The notes below the pieces were generated by a model. That model saw only the letters and a program-made list of their open reading frames with translations. It had not been told where the DNA came from and did no database searches. Positions 1 to 8,869 of a stretch of 35,223 bases of DNA are shown in pieces. How positions within the stretch are numbered: the first letter of the stretch is position 1; every line of letters starts with the position of its first letter. The DNA is from Mycolicibacterium vaccae NBRC 14118 = CIP 105934 (GTDB lineage: Bacteria; Actinomycetota; Actinomycetes; Mycobacteriales; Mycobacteriaceae): contig NZ_BCRS01000051.1 in assembly GCF_001552715.1 (NCBI RefSeq), forward strand, positions 1 through 35,223, written 5' to 3'. The translations under genes and the position numbers were made by a program.

Positions 1-132
1 ATCAACGGCAAGAGCCACTTCGGTATCGGCAGCCCGTTCGGCGGCACCAAGCAGTCCGGGCTCGGCTACCGCAACGGCGAAGAGGGCTACAAGGAGTACC
101 TGGAGGCCAAGACCATCGGCATGCCCGACTGA
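1..132 (+). CDS. Aldehyde dehydrogenase, C-terminal fragment
   Basis: Only the last 43 residues are present; the gene begins upstream of the window. The fragment has the closing pattern of NAD(P)-dependent aldehyde dehydrogenases: a PFGGTKQSG block, then G-x-x-x-G-x-x-GYKEYLEAKT and the stop. In that family this segment forms the end of the catalytic domain and the oligomerisation strand. The stop TGA (130-132) shares one base with the ATG of the next gene (TGATG), so the two are probably translationally coupled. The aldehyde substrate cannot be told from this piece. Confidence 0.85.
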   Translation: MNGKSHFGIGSPFGGTKQSGLGYRNGEEGYKEYLEAKTIGMPD

Positions 133-551
133 TGGAGCCTCAGGCGCTCGCCGACGAGCTGGAGATCCGGGCCCTGCTGAATCGGTACGCCCGCGGCGTC
201 GACACCAAGGACTGGGAGACCTACCGTTCGGTGTTCACCGAGGACGCCCACATCGACTACTCGTCGGCCGGCGCCATCGTCGGCGGCCGCGACGAAGTCG
301 TCGACTGGTTCGCCGCCAATTTCGGGGTGATCCCGTGGAGCATGCACTACATCACCAACGTCGAGGCGCAGATCGACGGCGATACCGCCACTGTGCGGGC
401 GATGTTCTACAACCCGATGCTGCTACCGGGCATGGACACCCAGAGCGCGTGCGGCGGCTACTACCACCACGAGCTGGTGCGCACCGGCGACGGCTGGCGC
501 AGCCGCAGGCTGCGCGAGGAGAACGTCTGGTTCAGCAACCCACCCAGGTGA
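132..551 (+). CDS. SnoaL-like / NTF2-fold protein
   Basis: A 139-residue protein of the size and pattern of the SnoaL-like/NTF2 cone fold. Visible features are the N-terminal helix with LNRYARGVDTKDWETYRSVF, a D-x-H-I-D-Y strand (about residues 35-40), the GRDEVVDWF helix (about 52-60), an MHYITNV strand (about 71-77), and a C-terminal W-R-x-x-R-L-R-E strand. The family includes small hydratases, isomerases and cyclases of steroid, aromatic and polyketide metabolism, as well as non-enzymatic members. The ATG overlaps the stop of the aldehyde dehydrogenase gene, which suggests a shared catabolic operon entering from the left. The actual reaction is unknown. Confidence 0.8.
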   Translation: MEPQALADELEIRALLNRYARGVDTKDWETYRSVFTEDAHIDYSSAGAIVGGRDEVVDWFAANFGVIPWSMHYITNVEAQIDGDTATVRAMFYNPMLLPGMDTQSACGGYYHHELVRTGDGWRSRRLREENVWFSNPPR

Positions 552-555
552 GGGC

Positions 556-1653
556 TCAGCCCTCGGCGGCGAGCTGCCCGCAGGCGGCGGCGATCTCGCG
601 GCCGCGGGTGTCGCGCACCGTGCAGGACACACCCTTGGCCAGCACGCGCTTCACGAACTCGCGCTCCACCGGTTTGGGACTGGCGTCCCACTCGCTGCCC
701 GGGGTCGGGTTCAGCGGGATGAGGTTCACGTGGACCAGCGGGCCGAGCTTGCTGTGCAGCAACTTGCCGAGCAGGTCCGCGCGCCAGGGCTGATCGTTCA
801 CATCCCGGATCAACGCGTACTCGATCGAAACCCGGCGCCCGGTCACATCGGCGTAGTAACGCGCCGCGTCGAGGACCTCGTCGACCGGCCACCGGTTGTT
901 CACCGGCACCAGGGTGTCGCGCAGCTCGTCGTCGGGGGTGTGCAGCGAGACCGCCAGGGTGACCCCGAGCTTCTCGTCGGCCAGCTTGCGGATCGCCGGC
1001 GCCAGACCGACGGTGGACACCGTCACCGAGCGCGCGCTGATGCCGAAGCCGTTAGGCGATGATGCTGTGATTCGTCGCACGGCAGCAACTACCCGGTTGT
1101 AGTTGGCCAGCGGCTCACCCATGCCCATGAACACGATGTTGGAGAGCCGGCCGTCATGCTCCTCGCGCATCGCGAAGGACGCCGCGCGCACCTGTTCCAG
1201 GATCTCGGCGGTGGACAGGTTGCGCTGCAGTCCGCCCTGGCCGGTGGCGCAGAACGGGCAGGCCATACCGCAGCCGGCCTGTGACGAGATACACACGGTG
1301 TTGCGCTGCGGATAGCGCATCAGCACCGACTCGAAGGTGGTGCCGTCGACCGCACGCCACAACGTTTTTCGGGTCTCCCCCGCGTCGCACTGGATCTGGC
1401 GGGCCGGTTTGATCAGCGTCGGGAACAGTGCCTCGGAGACCTGGTCGCGCACTGCGGCGGGCAGGTCGGTCATCTGGTGCGGGTCGGCGATCAGCCGCCC
1501 GTAATACTGGTTGGCCAGCTGTTTTCCCCGAAAGGCCGGTAACCCGAGGTCGGCCAGCGCTGCGGCGCGGTCGGACTCAGCGAGGTCGGCGAAATGCCTC
1601 GGCGGCAGCGCGCGGCGAGGTGCGTCGAAGACGAGCGGAAGTGGGTTGGGCAT
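556..1653 (-). CDS. rlmN: 23S rRNA (adenine(2503)-C(2))-methyltransferase RlmN
   Basis: Radical-SAM dual-specificity RNA methyltransferase that forms m2A2503 in 23S rRNA and, in several bacteria, m2A37 in some tRNAs. The 365-residue product has the [4Fe-4S] motif CxxxCxxC at C128, C132 and C135 within CGMACPFC. It also has the upstream cysteine C121 (VCISSQ) and the C-terminal C358 in AACGQL, the residue that is methylated during catalysis in E. coli RlmN. GMGEPL (177-182) and SLHTP (236-240) are family landmarks. It starts at ATG 1653, with cdsA just upstream on the same strand (33-bp gap), and is the last gene of the pyrH-frr-cdsA-rlmN run. Confidence 0.96.
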   Translation of the reverse strand: MPNPLPLVFDAPRRALPPRHFADLAESDRAAALADLGLPAFRGKQLANQYYGRLIADPHQMTDLPAAVRDQVSEALFPTLIKPARQIQCDAGETRKTLWRAVDGTTFESVLMRYPQRNTVCISSQAGCGMACPFCATGQGGLQRNLSTAEILEQVRAASFAMREEHDGRLSNIVFMGMGEPLANYNRVVAAVRRITASSPNGFGISARSVTVSTVGLAPAIRKLADEKLGVTLAVSLHTPDDELRDTLVPVNNRWPVDEVLDAARYYADVTGRRVSIEYALIRDVNDQPWRADLLGKLLHSKLGPLVHVNLIPLNPTPGSEWDASPKPVEREFVKRVLAKGVSCTVRDTRGREIAAACGQLAAEG

Positions 1654-1686
1654 GACTGCCGTCCAGTATCCCCCGCTGGGGCGTGC

Positions 1687-2565
1687 TCAGGCCAGCAGGG
1701 ACAGCACGATCCACGTCGCGACGGCCGAGGGCAGCACGGAGTCCAGCCGGTCCATCAGGCCACCGTGCCCGGGCAGCAGTGTGCCCATGTCCTTGATCCC
1801 CAGATCGCGTTTGACCTGAGACTCCACCAGGTCGCCGAGGGTTCCGGTGATGACGAGCATCAGGCCGAGCGGGACGCCGACCCACCACGGTTTGTCGGTG
1901 AGGTACTCCACGGCCAGCGCCGACACCGCCACGCCGAGCACCAGCGAGCCGGCCAGCCCTTCCCACGACTTCTTCGGGCTGATCGCCGGCGCCATCGGGT
2001 GCTTGCCGAACAGCACCCCGGCGGCGTAGCCGCCGACATCGGAAGCGACCACCCCGAGCATCAGGCAGAACACCCGGCCGGCCCCGTCGTCCGGGTAGAT
2101 CAGCAGCACGCCGAAACTCGCGAACAGCGGCACCCAGGCGGCCAGGAATACAGTGACAGCGGTATCGCGCAGATAGTTCTGCGGCGCGGTGGACAGCCCG
2201 CCCGACACCAGCCGCCAGATCATGCACACCACGACCGTGCCGCCGAACGCACCGAGCGCCCCCGCGGCGCCGAACGGCCAGGTCAGCCAGATCATCGCCT
2301 GTCCGCCGACCAGGAGCGGCACGAGCGGGATGGCGAAACCGCCCTCACGCAGGCGACGGCCCACCTCGACGGTGGCGATCGCGATCGCCACGGACACGAT
2401 GGGCACCCACACCTTCGGAGCGAAGAGCAGGGTGACGACGAGCATCCCGCCGAGGGCGGCGCCCACCGCGATCGCGGCCGGGAGGTTGCGCCCGGCGCGT
2501 GACGACTTCTTCGGCGGCTCGTCGACCGGCTGGGTTCCCACGGGAGTCGAGTGCTGGTCGGTCAT
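1687..2565 (-). CDS. cdsA: Phosphatidate cytidylyltransferase (CDP-diglyceride synthase)
   Basis: Membrane enzyme that makes CDP-diacylglycerol from phosphatidic acid and CTP, the branch point to phosphatidylinositol, PIM lipids and cardiolipin. The 292-residue product has a hydrophilic Pro/Ser-rich N-terminus (about 30 residues), several membrane segments, and the CdsA signature at the end: SPKKSWEGLAGS followed by LGDLVESQVKRDLGIKD and PGHGGLMDRLDS. The frame stays open much further upstream through frr, but ATG 2565 lies 2 bp after the frr stop and the protein from there has normal family length. The preceding frr codons supply a GGAGGT ribosome-binding sequence. Very probably co-transcribed with frr. 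Confidence 0.95.
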   Translation of the reverse strand: MTDQHSTPVGTQPVDEPPKKSSRAGRNLPAAIAVGAALGGMLVVTLLFAPKVWVPIVSVAIAIATVEVGRRLREGGFAIPLVPLLVGGQAMIWLTWPFGAAGALGAFGGTVVVCMIWRLVSGGLSTAPQNYLRDTAVTVFLAAWVPLFASFGVLLIYPDDGAGRVFCLMLGVVASDVGGYAAGVLFGKHPMAPAISPKKSWEGLAGSLVLGVAVSALAVEYLTDKPWWVGVPLGLMLVITGTLGDLVESQVKRDLGIKDMGTLLPGHGGLMDRLDSVLPSAVATWIVLSLLA

Positions 2566-2567
2566 GG

Positions 2568-3125
2568 TCAGACCTCCAGCAACTCGCCTTCCTTGTGCTT
2601 GACCAGTTCGTCGATCTGATTCGTGTACTGGTGGGTGCTCTTGTCGAGATCCTTCTCGGCGCGGGTCACCTCGTCCTCGCCGGCGTCGCCGTCCTTCTTG
2701 ATCCGGGAGAGTTCCTCCATCGCCTTGCGACGGATGTTGCGCACCGACACCTTGGCGTCCTCGCCCTTGGCCTTGGCCTGCTTGACCAGGTCGCGGCGGC
2801 GCTCCTCGGTGAGCTGCGGGATCGACACCCGGATGATGTTGCCGTCGTTGGTCGGATTGACGCCGAGGTCGGAGTTGCGGATCGCATCCTCGATGAGGCG
2901 CAGCTGGCTCGCCTCGTAGGGCTTGATCACCACCATGCGCGCCTCGGGCACGTTGATGCTGGACAGCTGCGTGATCGGGGTGGAGGCGCCGTAGTAGTCG
3001 ATGTTGATCCGGTTGAACATGCCGGGGTTCGCGCGGCCGGTACGAATCGACGCCAGGTCGTCGCGTGCCACCGAGACGGCCTTCTCCATCTTCTCCTCGG
3101 CATCGAAGAGGGTTTCGTCGATCAC
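2568..3125 (-). CDS. frr: Ribosome recycling factor
   Basis: Ribosome recycling factor, which with EF-G splits the post-termination complex. The chosen GTG at 3125 gives 185 residues, the usual length, and begins [16 protein letters not shown] as in mycobacterial Frr. A GGGAGA ribosome-binding sequence lies 7 nt upstream. An in-frame extension to 3197 would add 24 residues without family similarity. Visible hallmarks are RTGRANPGM, the [15 protein letters not shown] segment, and the basic helix [15 protein letters not shown] leading into [10 protein letters not shown]. It lies 40 bp downstream of pyrH and 2 bp upstream of cdsA. Confidence 0.96.
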   Translation of the reverse strand: MIDETLFDAEEKMEKAVSVARDDLASIRTGRANPGMFNRINIDYYGASTPITQLSSINVPEARMVVIKPYEASQLRLIEDAIRNSDLGVNPTNDGNIIRVSIPQLTEERRRDLVKQAKAKGEDAKVSVRNIRRKAMEELSRIKKDGDAGEDEVTRAEKDLDKSTHQYTNQIDELVKHKEGELLEV

Positions 3126-3165
3126 TGTCTGTCTCCCGTCGCTGTTGCTCGCCCGGTGCCACGCA

Positions 3166-3924
3166 TCACGTGGTGACCAGTGTCCCGATCTTCTCACCCG
3201 CGACGGCGCGCGCGATATTGCCGTCGACGAGCAGGTTGAACACCAGGATCGGCATTCCGTTGTCCATGCACAAACTGAACGCGGTCGCGTCGGCGACCTT
3301 GAGCCCGCGGTCGATGACCTCGCGGTGACTGATAGCGGTCAGCAGTTCTGCGTCCGGCTCGACGCGGGGATCCGCGGAGAACACTCCGTCGACCGCTTTG
3401 GCCATGAGCACGACGTCGGCGCCGATCTCCAGCGCGCGCTGGGCGGCGGTGGTGTCGGTGGAGAAGTACGGCAGGCCCATGCCGGCGCCGAAGATGACCA
3501 CGCGCCCCTTCTCCAGGTGCCGCACGGCCCGCAGCGGGATGTAGGGCTCGGCGACCTGACCCATGGTGATCGCGGTCTGCACCCGGGTGTCGATGCCCTC
3601 CTTCTGCAGGAAATCCTGCAGCGCAAGGCTGTTCATCACAGTGCCGAGCATGCCCATGTAGTCCGACCGGGTGCGCTCCATGCCGCGCTGTTGCAGCTGA
3701 GCGCCGCGGAAGAAGTTCCCGCCGCCGATGACGACCGCGACCTGCGCGCCGCTGCGGACGACCTCGGCGATCTGGCGGGCCACGAGCGCGACCACGTCGG
3801 GGTCGAGCCCGACCTGACCGCCGCCGAACATCTCGCCGCCGAGCTTGAGCAGGACCCTGCCGTAGGCCGGCCGGATCAGACGGGACTGGTCGGCGGTGAA
3901 TGGCTCGTCCGCTGGATCTGCCAT
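3166..3924 (-). CDS. pyrH: Uridylate kinase
   Basis: UMP kinase of the amino acid kinase superfamily, which phosphorylates UMP to UDP in pyrimidine nucleotide synthesis. The 252-residue product has KLGGEMF near residue 26, the glycine-rich [35 protein letters not shown], and [20 protein letters not shown]. These match mycobacterial PyrH closely. ATG 3924 is preferred over a start 7 codons upstream (3945) because AAGGAG stands 5 nt before it. It is the first gene of the pyrH-frr-cdsA-rlmN run and is divergent from the CMD-like gene at 4128, sharing a 203-bp intergenic region that contains a 23-bp palindrome. Confidence 0.96.
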   Translation of the reverse strand: MADPADEPFTADQSRLIRPAYGRVLLKLGGEMFGGGQVGLDPDVVALVARQIAEVVRSGAQVAVVIGGGNFFRGAQLQQRGMERTRSDYMGMLGTVMNSLALQDFLQKEGIDTRVQTAITMGQVAEPYIPLRAVRHLEKGRVVIFGAGMGLPYFSTDTTAAQRALEIGADVVLMAKAVDGVFSADPRVEPDAELLTAISHREVIDRGLKVADATAFSLCMDNGMPILVFNLLVDGNIARAVAGEKIGTLVTT

Positions 3925-4042
3925 CGGGCTCCTTCCGGTCTGCACACGACGCCGCCACCGCGTGACGACCCCCCAATCCTGCCAAACCCGGGACCGTCAG
4001 ATGACCGAAGGGCCACAGGCGGCACCCCCCACAGCGCGAGCG

Positions 4043-4065
4043 GGCGTGTCGGCGGCCGACACGCC
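4043..4065. promoter_or_regulatory. 23-bp perfect palindrome between divergent genes
   Basis: Two 11-bp arms, GGCGTGTCGGC and its exact reverse complement, flank a single central base. The site lies 62 bp upstream of the CMD-like gene and about 120 bp upstream of pyrH. The length, odd centre and position are typical of operators for dimeric repressors such as TetR-type proteins, but no such regulator gene is next to it. Because the sequence is GC-rich, the palindrome could also form a hairpin in RNA; there is no T-tract after it on either strand. Confidence 0.5.
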
Positions 4066-4127
4066 GACACTTTCCCGAAGTCCACGCACGCTCGTCACAT
4101 TTGCCGGCGCGGTCTCGTCTACCCCGT

Positions 4128-4571
4128 ATGACCGCACGCACGCTGCTCAGTTCAGCGGCCCCGAACGCCTATCAGACCACCCTCACGCTCTCCGGACAGG
4201 CCGAACAGACCGCGCTGGAGGCGGGTGTGCACCCGCTGACCATCGAGCTGGTGCGCATCCGGGCGTCCCAGCTCAACGGCTGCGGGTTCTGCCTGCGCAT
4301 GCACGTGCGCGACGCGCTGGCCGAGGGTGAGACCACCGATCGGCTCGCCGTCCTGCCGGCATGGCGGGAGACGGACTACTTCTCCCCCGCCGAGCGGGCC
4401 GCGCTGGCGATCGCCGAGGAGATCACCCACATCGGCACGCGCACCGCAGGCACCGACGAGGACACCGCCGCACTGACCGGTCCGCAGGCCGCCGCGCTGC
4501 GCTGGGTCGCCGTCGCGATCAACGCGCTCAACCGCATCGCGATCTCCAGCAGGTACACCGTCGCCCCGTGA
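4128..4571 (+). CDS. AhpD-like / carboxymuconolactone decarboxylase family protein
   Basis: A 147-residue all-helical protein of the CMD/AhpD family. The redox motif C52-G-F-C55 followed by H59 (CGFCLRMH) is intact and fits the AhpD-type alkylhydroperoxidase signature, with the supporting pattern IELVRIRASQLNGC before it. Members with CxxC-x3-H usually act as thiol-dependent peroxidase or disulfide reductase partners. Others without it are decarboxylases. ATG 4128 is used because similarity begins at MTARTLL; an in-frame TTG at 4101 would add nine residues. It runs tail to tail with the amine oxidase gene (12-bp gap), and a peroxide-scavenging role next to an H2O2-producing oxidase is possible but only inferred. 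Confidence 0.85.
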   Translation: MTARTLLSSAAPNAYQTTLTLSGQAEQTALEAGVHPLTIELVRIRASQLNGCGFCLRMHVRDALAEGETTDRLAVLPAWRETDYFSPAERAALAIAEEITHIGTRTAGTDEDTAALTGPQAAALRWVAVAINALNRIAISSRYTVAP

Positions 4572-4583
4572 CCGGCGGCGCGG

Positions 4584-6605
4584 TCAGGACTCCCGGGCGC
4601 GCTCGGCCACCGGCAGTCCGGCCTGACCCGCATGGCAGGCCTTCGGCGGTGACGGAGGCAGGTCCAGCGCCGGGTTCCCGTCGAAGAAGCCGATCGGCTT
4701 GAGGTGGAAGCCGGTGTAGGCGCACGGCATCACCGGCCAGTCCTCGGGCCGCACCACGTGGTGGGCACCCAGGGTGTACCAGAGCACCACGTCGGTGTTC
4801 TCCAGCGGCGCGTCGTCGGCGACGAACTCGGGCAGGCCCTGCATGTCGGCCGACTGGTACATGTAGTCACCCGCGGCGAACCGCTCGGCCGGGTCGTACT
4901 GCGTCACCCACAGGTTGTGCTGCAGGAAGCGGGCGCGGTCGTAGATGTAGGAGCCCTCCTGCACCATCACCGGCACCACGTCCTTGGGCACCAGCTTGTA
5001 GGCCACCGGGATCCCGAGCTCGTTGCGCTTGGCCGGGTTGGTCACCTTCCAGTACCTGCCCGTGGACCAGTTCCAGTCGCGCGCACCGTCGGCTTCGGAG
5101 GCCACCAGGGTGTCCCGGGTGATCCACGCATTGTGGTGCGGGTTCAGCTCCGGGTCCGGTTCGGGTATCGAATCCACCTCGTAGACACTGTTGTTCGCGC
5201 CGTCGATGCTCATGTCCAGGCGGAAGTTGAAGAAGTGCTGGTGATTCGGGCCGTAGATGCCCGGCGCGACCATCTTGCCCCAGCGCGGCTGCTCCCCCGG
5301 CGCCATCTCGACCGCCCCGGTGGTCAGCACCCCGGAGAGCTTGACCTCGACCTCGATCGAGGCGTCGTTGTAGAAGTACCAGAAGAACCCGTACTCGTAG
5401 TTGCCGACCGTGCAGATCATCGAGATCACCAGGCGCCGGGATCGGCGCACCTCCACCTCTTCGGTCCGGAAATCGGTGTGCTTCCAGGAGATTCCGAAGT
5501 CCTCCTCGTGCATGCAGATCGCGTTCGGGATCGTCACCGCGTTGCCGGCCGAGTCGTTGACCGTGCCGTCGAAGTAGTGGATCTCGCCGAGGCAGTCACA
5601 GCCCAGCGTCAACGGGTTCGCCGAGAACCCCATGCCCACCTCCCCCATGTCGAAGACGTTCTTGTTCCAGTGGGTCGGGGCACTGTCGCCGTAGGGCACC
5701 ACCATCTCCGACAGCGAGGCCCGATACATGATGGGCCGGGTCTCGCCGCGGTCGGTGTAGGTGACCTCGTGCAGCGTGATGCCCTCGCGGGGGTTGAACC
5801 CGATACGCAGAGACCACTTCTGCCACTTGACGTTCCAGCCGTCGACGGTGAAGCTGGGCCCCTCCGGCTGGATGATCTCGATCGGTTTGACGTCGTCGCG
5901 GAACTGGGTGAACGCCGGCCGGTTGGTCGGGTCGAACATGAACTTCTCGCTGTAGTTGCCCGCGGTCGGCGGCAACGGCACCACCCCGTGGTCTTCGACG
6001 TCGACGACGGCCATCGCGTCGAGGTCGAACGTCACGATCAGTCCCTCGACCGGCCGGGCGTACCCGTGCTCGGACGGCGCCGCACGCACGAACGTCAACG
6101 GCCGGCAGATCAACGCGGAGTTGTCGTAGTGGTCCTGCGCGCCGTAATAGCCCGCGGGCCACGGGTCGATCATCGCGAGGCTGAAGTCGGTGACGCCGCG
6201 CTTGCGCATCGCCTCCTGCCAGCGGGGGTCCTCCCTGACCTTCTCCTCCACGCCGGTCATGTGCTCGACGAGGTAGGACGGAAACCGTCCGGGGATGGGC
6301 GTCCAGGACTCGACGACGCGCGCCCCGAGATCGACGACGGCCTCGTAGACCAGTTTGGCGGGCGCGTCGTACATCGTCAGGAACGCACGACGTGGGACGT
6401 CGTACTGTCCCGCGAAGGTCAGCGAAGCGTTCTTGTCGGGTTCAGCCAGCTGGATCATCACGAATTTGAGTGTGTGCGTGGCATATTCGGATGCCATCAC
6501 CACCGCTGCGGCAGACTCGATCTCGGCCCCGGTCAGCGGGTCGAGCGGGTAGTGGTGGACGTTTCCGGTCGGATCCGCGCTCAGTGCGGTGTCCTCCATT
6601 GTCAT
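4584..6605 (-). CDS. Copper-containing primary amine oxidase
   Basis: Topaquinone copper amine oxidase, which oxidises primary amines to aldehyde, ammonia and H2O2. The 673-residue length is normal. The cofactor precursor motif T-x-x-N-Y-E is present as TVGNYEY, with Y403 the expected topaquinone. Copper ligands are H455 and H457 (HQHFF) and a third histidine at about 615 (LGAHHVVRPEDWPVMP). The catalytic-base Asp is probably D319 in NVFDMGE. No signal peptide is visible, as is usual for actinobacterial phenylethylamine/tyramine oxidases. The ATG at 6605 overlaps the TGA of the APC permease by ATGA, so the permease may supply the amine. The exact substrate is not shown. Confidence 0.95.
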   Translation of the reverse strand: MTMEDTALSADPTGNVHHYPLDPLTGAEIESAAAVVMASEYATHTLKFVMIQLAEPDKNASLTFAGQYDVPRRAFLTMYDAPAKLVYEAVVDLGARVVESWTPIPGRFPSYLVEHMTGVEEKVREDPRWQEAMRKRGVTDFSLAMIDPWPAGYYGAQDHYDNSALICRPLTFVRAAPSEHGYARPVEGLIVTFDLDAMAVVDVEDHGVVPLPPTAGNYSEKFMFDPTNRPAFTQFRDDVKPIEIIQPEGPSFTVDGWNVKWQKWSLRIGFNPREGITLHEVTYTDRGETRPIMYRASLSEMVVPYGDSAPTHWNKNVFDMGEVGMGFSANPLTLGCDCLGEIHYFDGTVNDSAGNAVTIPNAICMHEEDFGISWKHTDFRTEEVEVRRSRRLVISMICTVGNYEYGFFWYFYNDASIEVEVKLSGVLTTGAVEMAPGEQPRWGKMVAPGIYGPNHQHFFNFRLDMSIDGANNSVYEVDSIPEPDPELNPHHNAWITRDTLVASEADGARDWNWSTGRYWKVTNPAKRNELGIPVAYKLVPKDVVPVMVQEGSYIYDRARFLQHNLWVTQYDPAERFAAGDYMYQSADMQGLPEFVADDAPLENTDVVLWYTLGAHHVVRPEDWPVMPCAYTGFHLKPIGFFDGNPALDLPPSPPKACHAGQAGLPVAERARES

Positions 6606-8113
6606 TTGGCTGTGTCCTCTGCTTCCGTCTTGGTGAGGTCGAATACTGCGAGGTGGGCAAGGGAGTCTTCCTGGCTGGTCTTGTGCGCGGAGCGACGGCC
6701 GAAGATGTAGACCACGAGCCCGAGCGCGAACATTCCGAGGCTGATCGAACCGACCCACGTCATCCACGTCGCTTGTGGCACGTCGATCCACGGCGTGACG
6801 AACGAGTAGTAGATGCCGCCGATCGTCGCGATCGAACCGACGATGACCACGGTCCACACCCCGGCCATGCCGCCCGGGATGCGCCAGAACTGTTCGCTTT
6901 CGTACCTGTCCGCGTACTTCTTGCGGGCGACGATCAGCGGTATCAGGAAGAAGAACCCGGACAGCAGCCACACCGTGCTCAGGCCGCCCTGCAGGTAGAT
7001 GGTGACGTGGGCCATGCTGCTCTGCGAGTACAGGCCCACGAGGATGAGCGATGAGATCACGCCCTGGATCAGGATGGCTGTCACCGGATTACGGGTCCGT
7101 GGATTCAAATGGGTGAAGATACGCGGCAGGTGCCGTTCCAGGCCGGAGACGAAGATCAACCGCGAGTACGCCACCTGGTAGGTCATCAGCGCCACGACGA
7201 TGATGCCGGCAAGCACGACCGCACAGATCTCCATCAGCCCGGGAAACCCGGCCACGTCCAGCATCCCGATGATGCCGGTCACCGGATCGATTTCGTCGCC
7301 GGGGAGCGCCATCATGGTCCCCAGCGTGGTCATCAGGTAAATGGCGACCAGAGCCGTTGAGCCCCAGAGGATCATCCGTGGACCACTCCTGCGGACCGAC
7401 AGGAACTCCGCGCCCATGTTGTAAGGGGTCTCGACGCCGAGCAGGTAAAGCAGGACCGTTCCGTAGAGGAAGCCGGCGACGGCAAAGTTGGGGATGGTTG
7501 CCTCGGCCCAGCTGAACGGTGTCGCCGACCCGTTCTCGACGGCGAAGAGCAGGCCGCAGAGGAAGATCGTCAACGTCAGCACGCCGTAGACGACGAAGAC
7601 GACGTTCATGATCTTCTGGTTCGCGGCCAGTTTCGCCAGTGCCAGACCGATGACGGTCCACAGGATCACCAGCTGCAGGATGATGCTCGTCGTCAGCCCG
7701 AGTTCGGTGTGAAACGCCAGCAGCAGGAACTGGAGCACCACCGCAGGCGAGGATGCGGCGTTGAGGATCACCGGCACCCACGACAGATAGCCGCCGATGA
7801 ACCCCCACGTCTCACCCATGGTTCGGTAGGCCCAGATGTACACCCCACCCTGACCCGGCCACAGGTTGCCGAGCTCCACCACGGCCATACCAGCGGGGAC
7901 CAGGAACGTCAGGATGCCGAGCACCCACATCGGGACGGCCGTCCAGCCGCCGCCTGCCATCACCGAGGAACCGGTGACCCAGCAGATGATGAACACGTAG
8001 GCGGCGGTCAGGCCGAAGGTGCTCATCACCTTGGGAAGGATCTGCTCGGGGACGAGCTCGGTCGTCATCAACGCGTCACGCGCGCCGGGCGGCGCCGTCT
8101 CAGATTGTGTCAT
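6602..8113 (-). CDS. APC-family amino acid/amine permease
   Basis: A 503-residue integral membrane protein of the amino acid-polyamine-organocation superfamily. About 12 hydrophobic segments are visible from residue 30 to 480. The first includes STFGLTAAYVFIICWVTGSSVMAGGG and is followed by GGVYIWAYRTMG, a typical APC landmark. There is a charged cytoplasmic tail of about 35 residues. A GGGAGA ribosome-binding site precedes ATG 8113. The stop overlaps the start of the amine oxidase gene, strongly suggesting uptake of an amine or aromatic amino acid for that enzyme. Upstream lies the ABC ATPase, 25 bp away. Confidence 0.9.
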   Translation of the reverse strand: MTQSETAPPGARDALMTTELVPEQILPKVMSTFGLTAAYVFIICWVTGSSVMAGGGWTAVPMWVLGILTFLVPAGMAVVELGNLWPGQGGVYIWAYRTMGETWGFIGGYLSWVPVILNAASSPAVVLQFLLLAFHTELGLTTSIILQLVILWTVIGLALAKLAANQKIMNVVFVVYGVLTLTIFLCGLLFAVENGSATPFSWAEATIPNFAVAGFLYGTVLLYLLGVETPYNMGAEFLSVRRSGPRMILWGSTALVAIYLMTTLGTMMALPGDEIDPVTGIIGMLDVAGFPGLMEICAVVLAGIIVVALMTYQVAYSRLIFVSGLERHLPRIFTHLNPRTRNPVTAILIQGVISSLILVGLYSQSSMAHVTIYLQGGLSTVWLLSGFFFLIPLIVARKKYADRYESEQFWRIPGGMAGVWTVVIVGSIATIGGIYYSFVTPWIDVPQATWMTWVGSISLGMFALGLVVYIFGRRSAHKTSQEDSLAHLAVFDLTKTEAEDTAK

Positions 8114-8138
8114 TCGTTGTCTCCCAACAGGGTCGAGG

Positions 8139-8867
8139 TCACTGGACGATCTGTCCGTCTTTCATCCGGATGACACGGGTCGCTTCGTCGGCCACCGTGG
8201 GGTCATGGGTGCTCGCGACCACGGTGACTCCCATGGTCGAACACAGGTCGCGCAGCATCCGCACCACCGTTTCCCCGGTGCGGTGGTCAAGGTTGGCTGT
8301 GGGCTCGTCGGCCAGGACGAGCGCCGGGCTGCTGATCAGCGAACGTGCGATCGCCGTGCGCTGCTGCTCACCGCCCGACATCCTGGTCGGCTGGTGGTTG
8401 ATCCGGTGCCCGAGACCGACCAACTCAAGCAATTCGATCGCGCGCTGACGCAATGCTTTTCGATCGTAGGGTTCGAATATCAGCGGTAGTTCGACGTTCT
8501 CGACAGCCGACAGGAACGGGATCAAGTTGTAACTCTGGAAGATGAAGCCGATGGTGTCGTGACGCAACGCCGCGTACTGACTCTCGGTCAGTGCGGCAGT
8601 GTCCGTGCCCGCGATCTTCACGGTCCCCTTCGTCGGCCGGTCCAGACCTCCGATGATGTTGAGCAGAGTGGATTTGCCGCTGCCGCTGGGCCCCATCAGG
8701 CAGACGAACTCTCCCGGCAGCACCGTCAGATCTGCGGCCATCAGCGCCTTGACGATCTCATCGCCGAGTTTATGCAGCTTCCAGACATCCGCGATCTCAA
8801 TGACCGGCGCAGCTGCACCCGCGCCGACGGGAACCGCGGCACCTGCTGTTTCGTCGAGTGCGGTCAC
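8139..8867 (-). CDS. ABC transporter ATP-binding protein, MacB/LolD type
   Basis: A 242-residue ATPase with Walker A GPSGSGKST (59-67), the Q-loop in GFIFQSYNLIPFLSAVENVELPL, the signature MSGGEQQR (163-170), Walker B ALVLADEPT, and the H-loop STHDP. The YNLIP-x-L-x-A-x-E-N-V-x-L-P-L pattern is that of the MacB/LolD/FtsE group, whose members pair with FtsX-like permeases. GTG 8867 is chosen because a full AGGAGG lies 6 nt upstream; the longer open frame reaches back into the permease gene and shows no similarity. The gap to the upstream permease is 2 bp. Such modules drive extrusion or mechanotransmission at the membrane; the substrate is unknown. Confidence 0.93.
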   Translation of the reverse strand: MTALDETAGAAVPVGAGAAAPVIEIADVWKLHKLGDEIVKALMAADLTVLPGEFVCLMGPSGSGKSTLLNIIGGLDRPTKGTVKIAGTDTAALTESQYAALRHDTIGFIFQSYNLIPFLSAVENVELPLIFEPYDRKALRQRAIELLELVGLGHRINHQPTRMSGGEQQRTAIARSLISSPALVLADEPTANLDHRTGETVVRMLRDLCSTMGVTVVASTHDPTVADEATRVIRMKDGQIVQ

Positions 8868-8869
8868 GA

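Noticed and set aside
4704..6710. A 668-codon open frame antisense to the amine oxidase
   Set aside because: Typical GC-rich antisense shadow, dominated by Val, His, Arg and Asp repeats, with no recognisable domain, against a fully conserved gene on the other strand.
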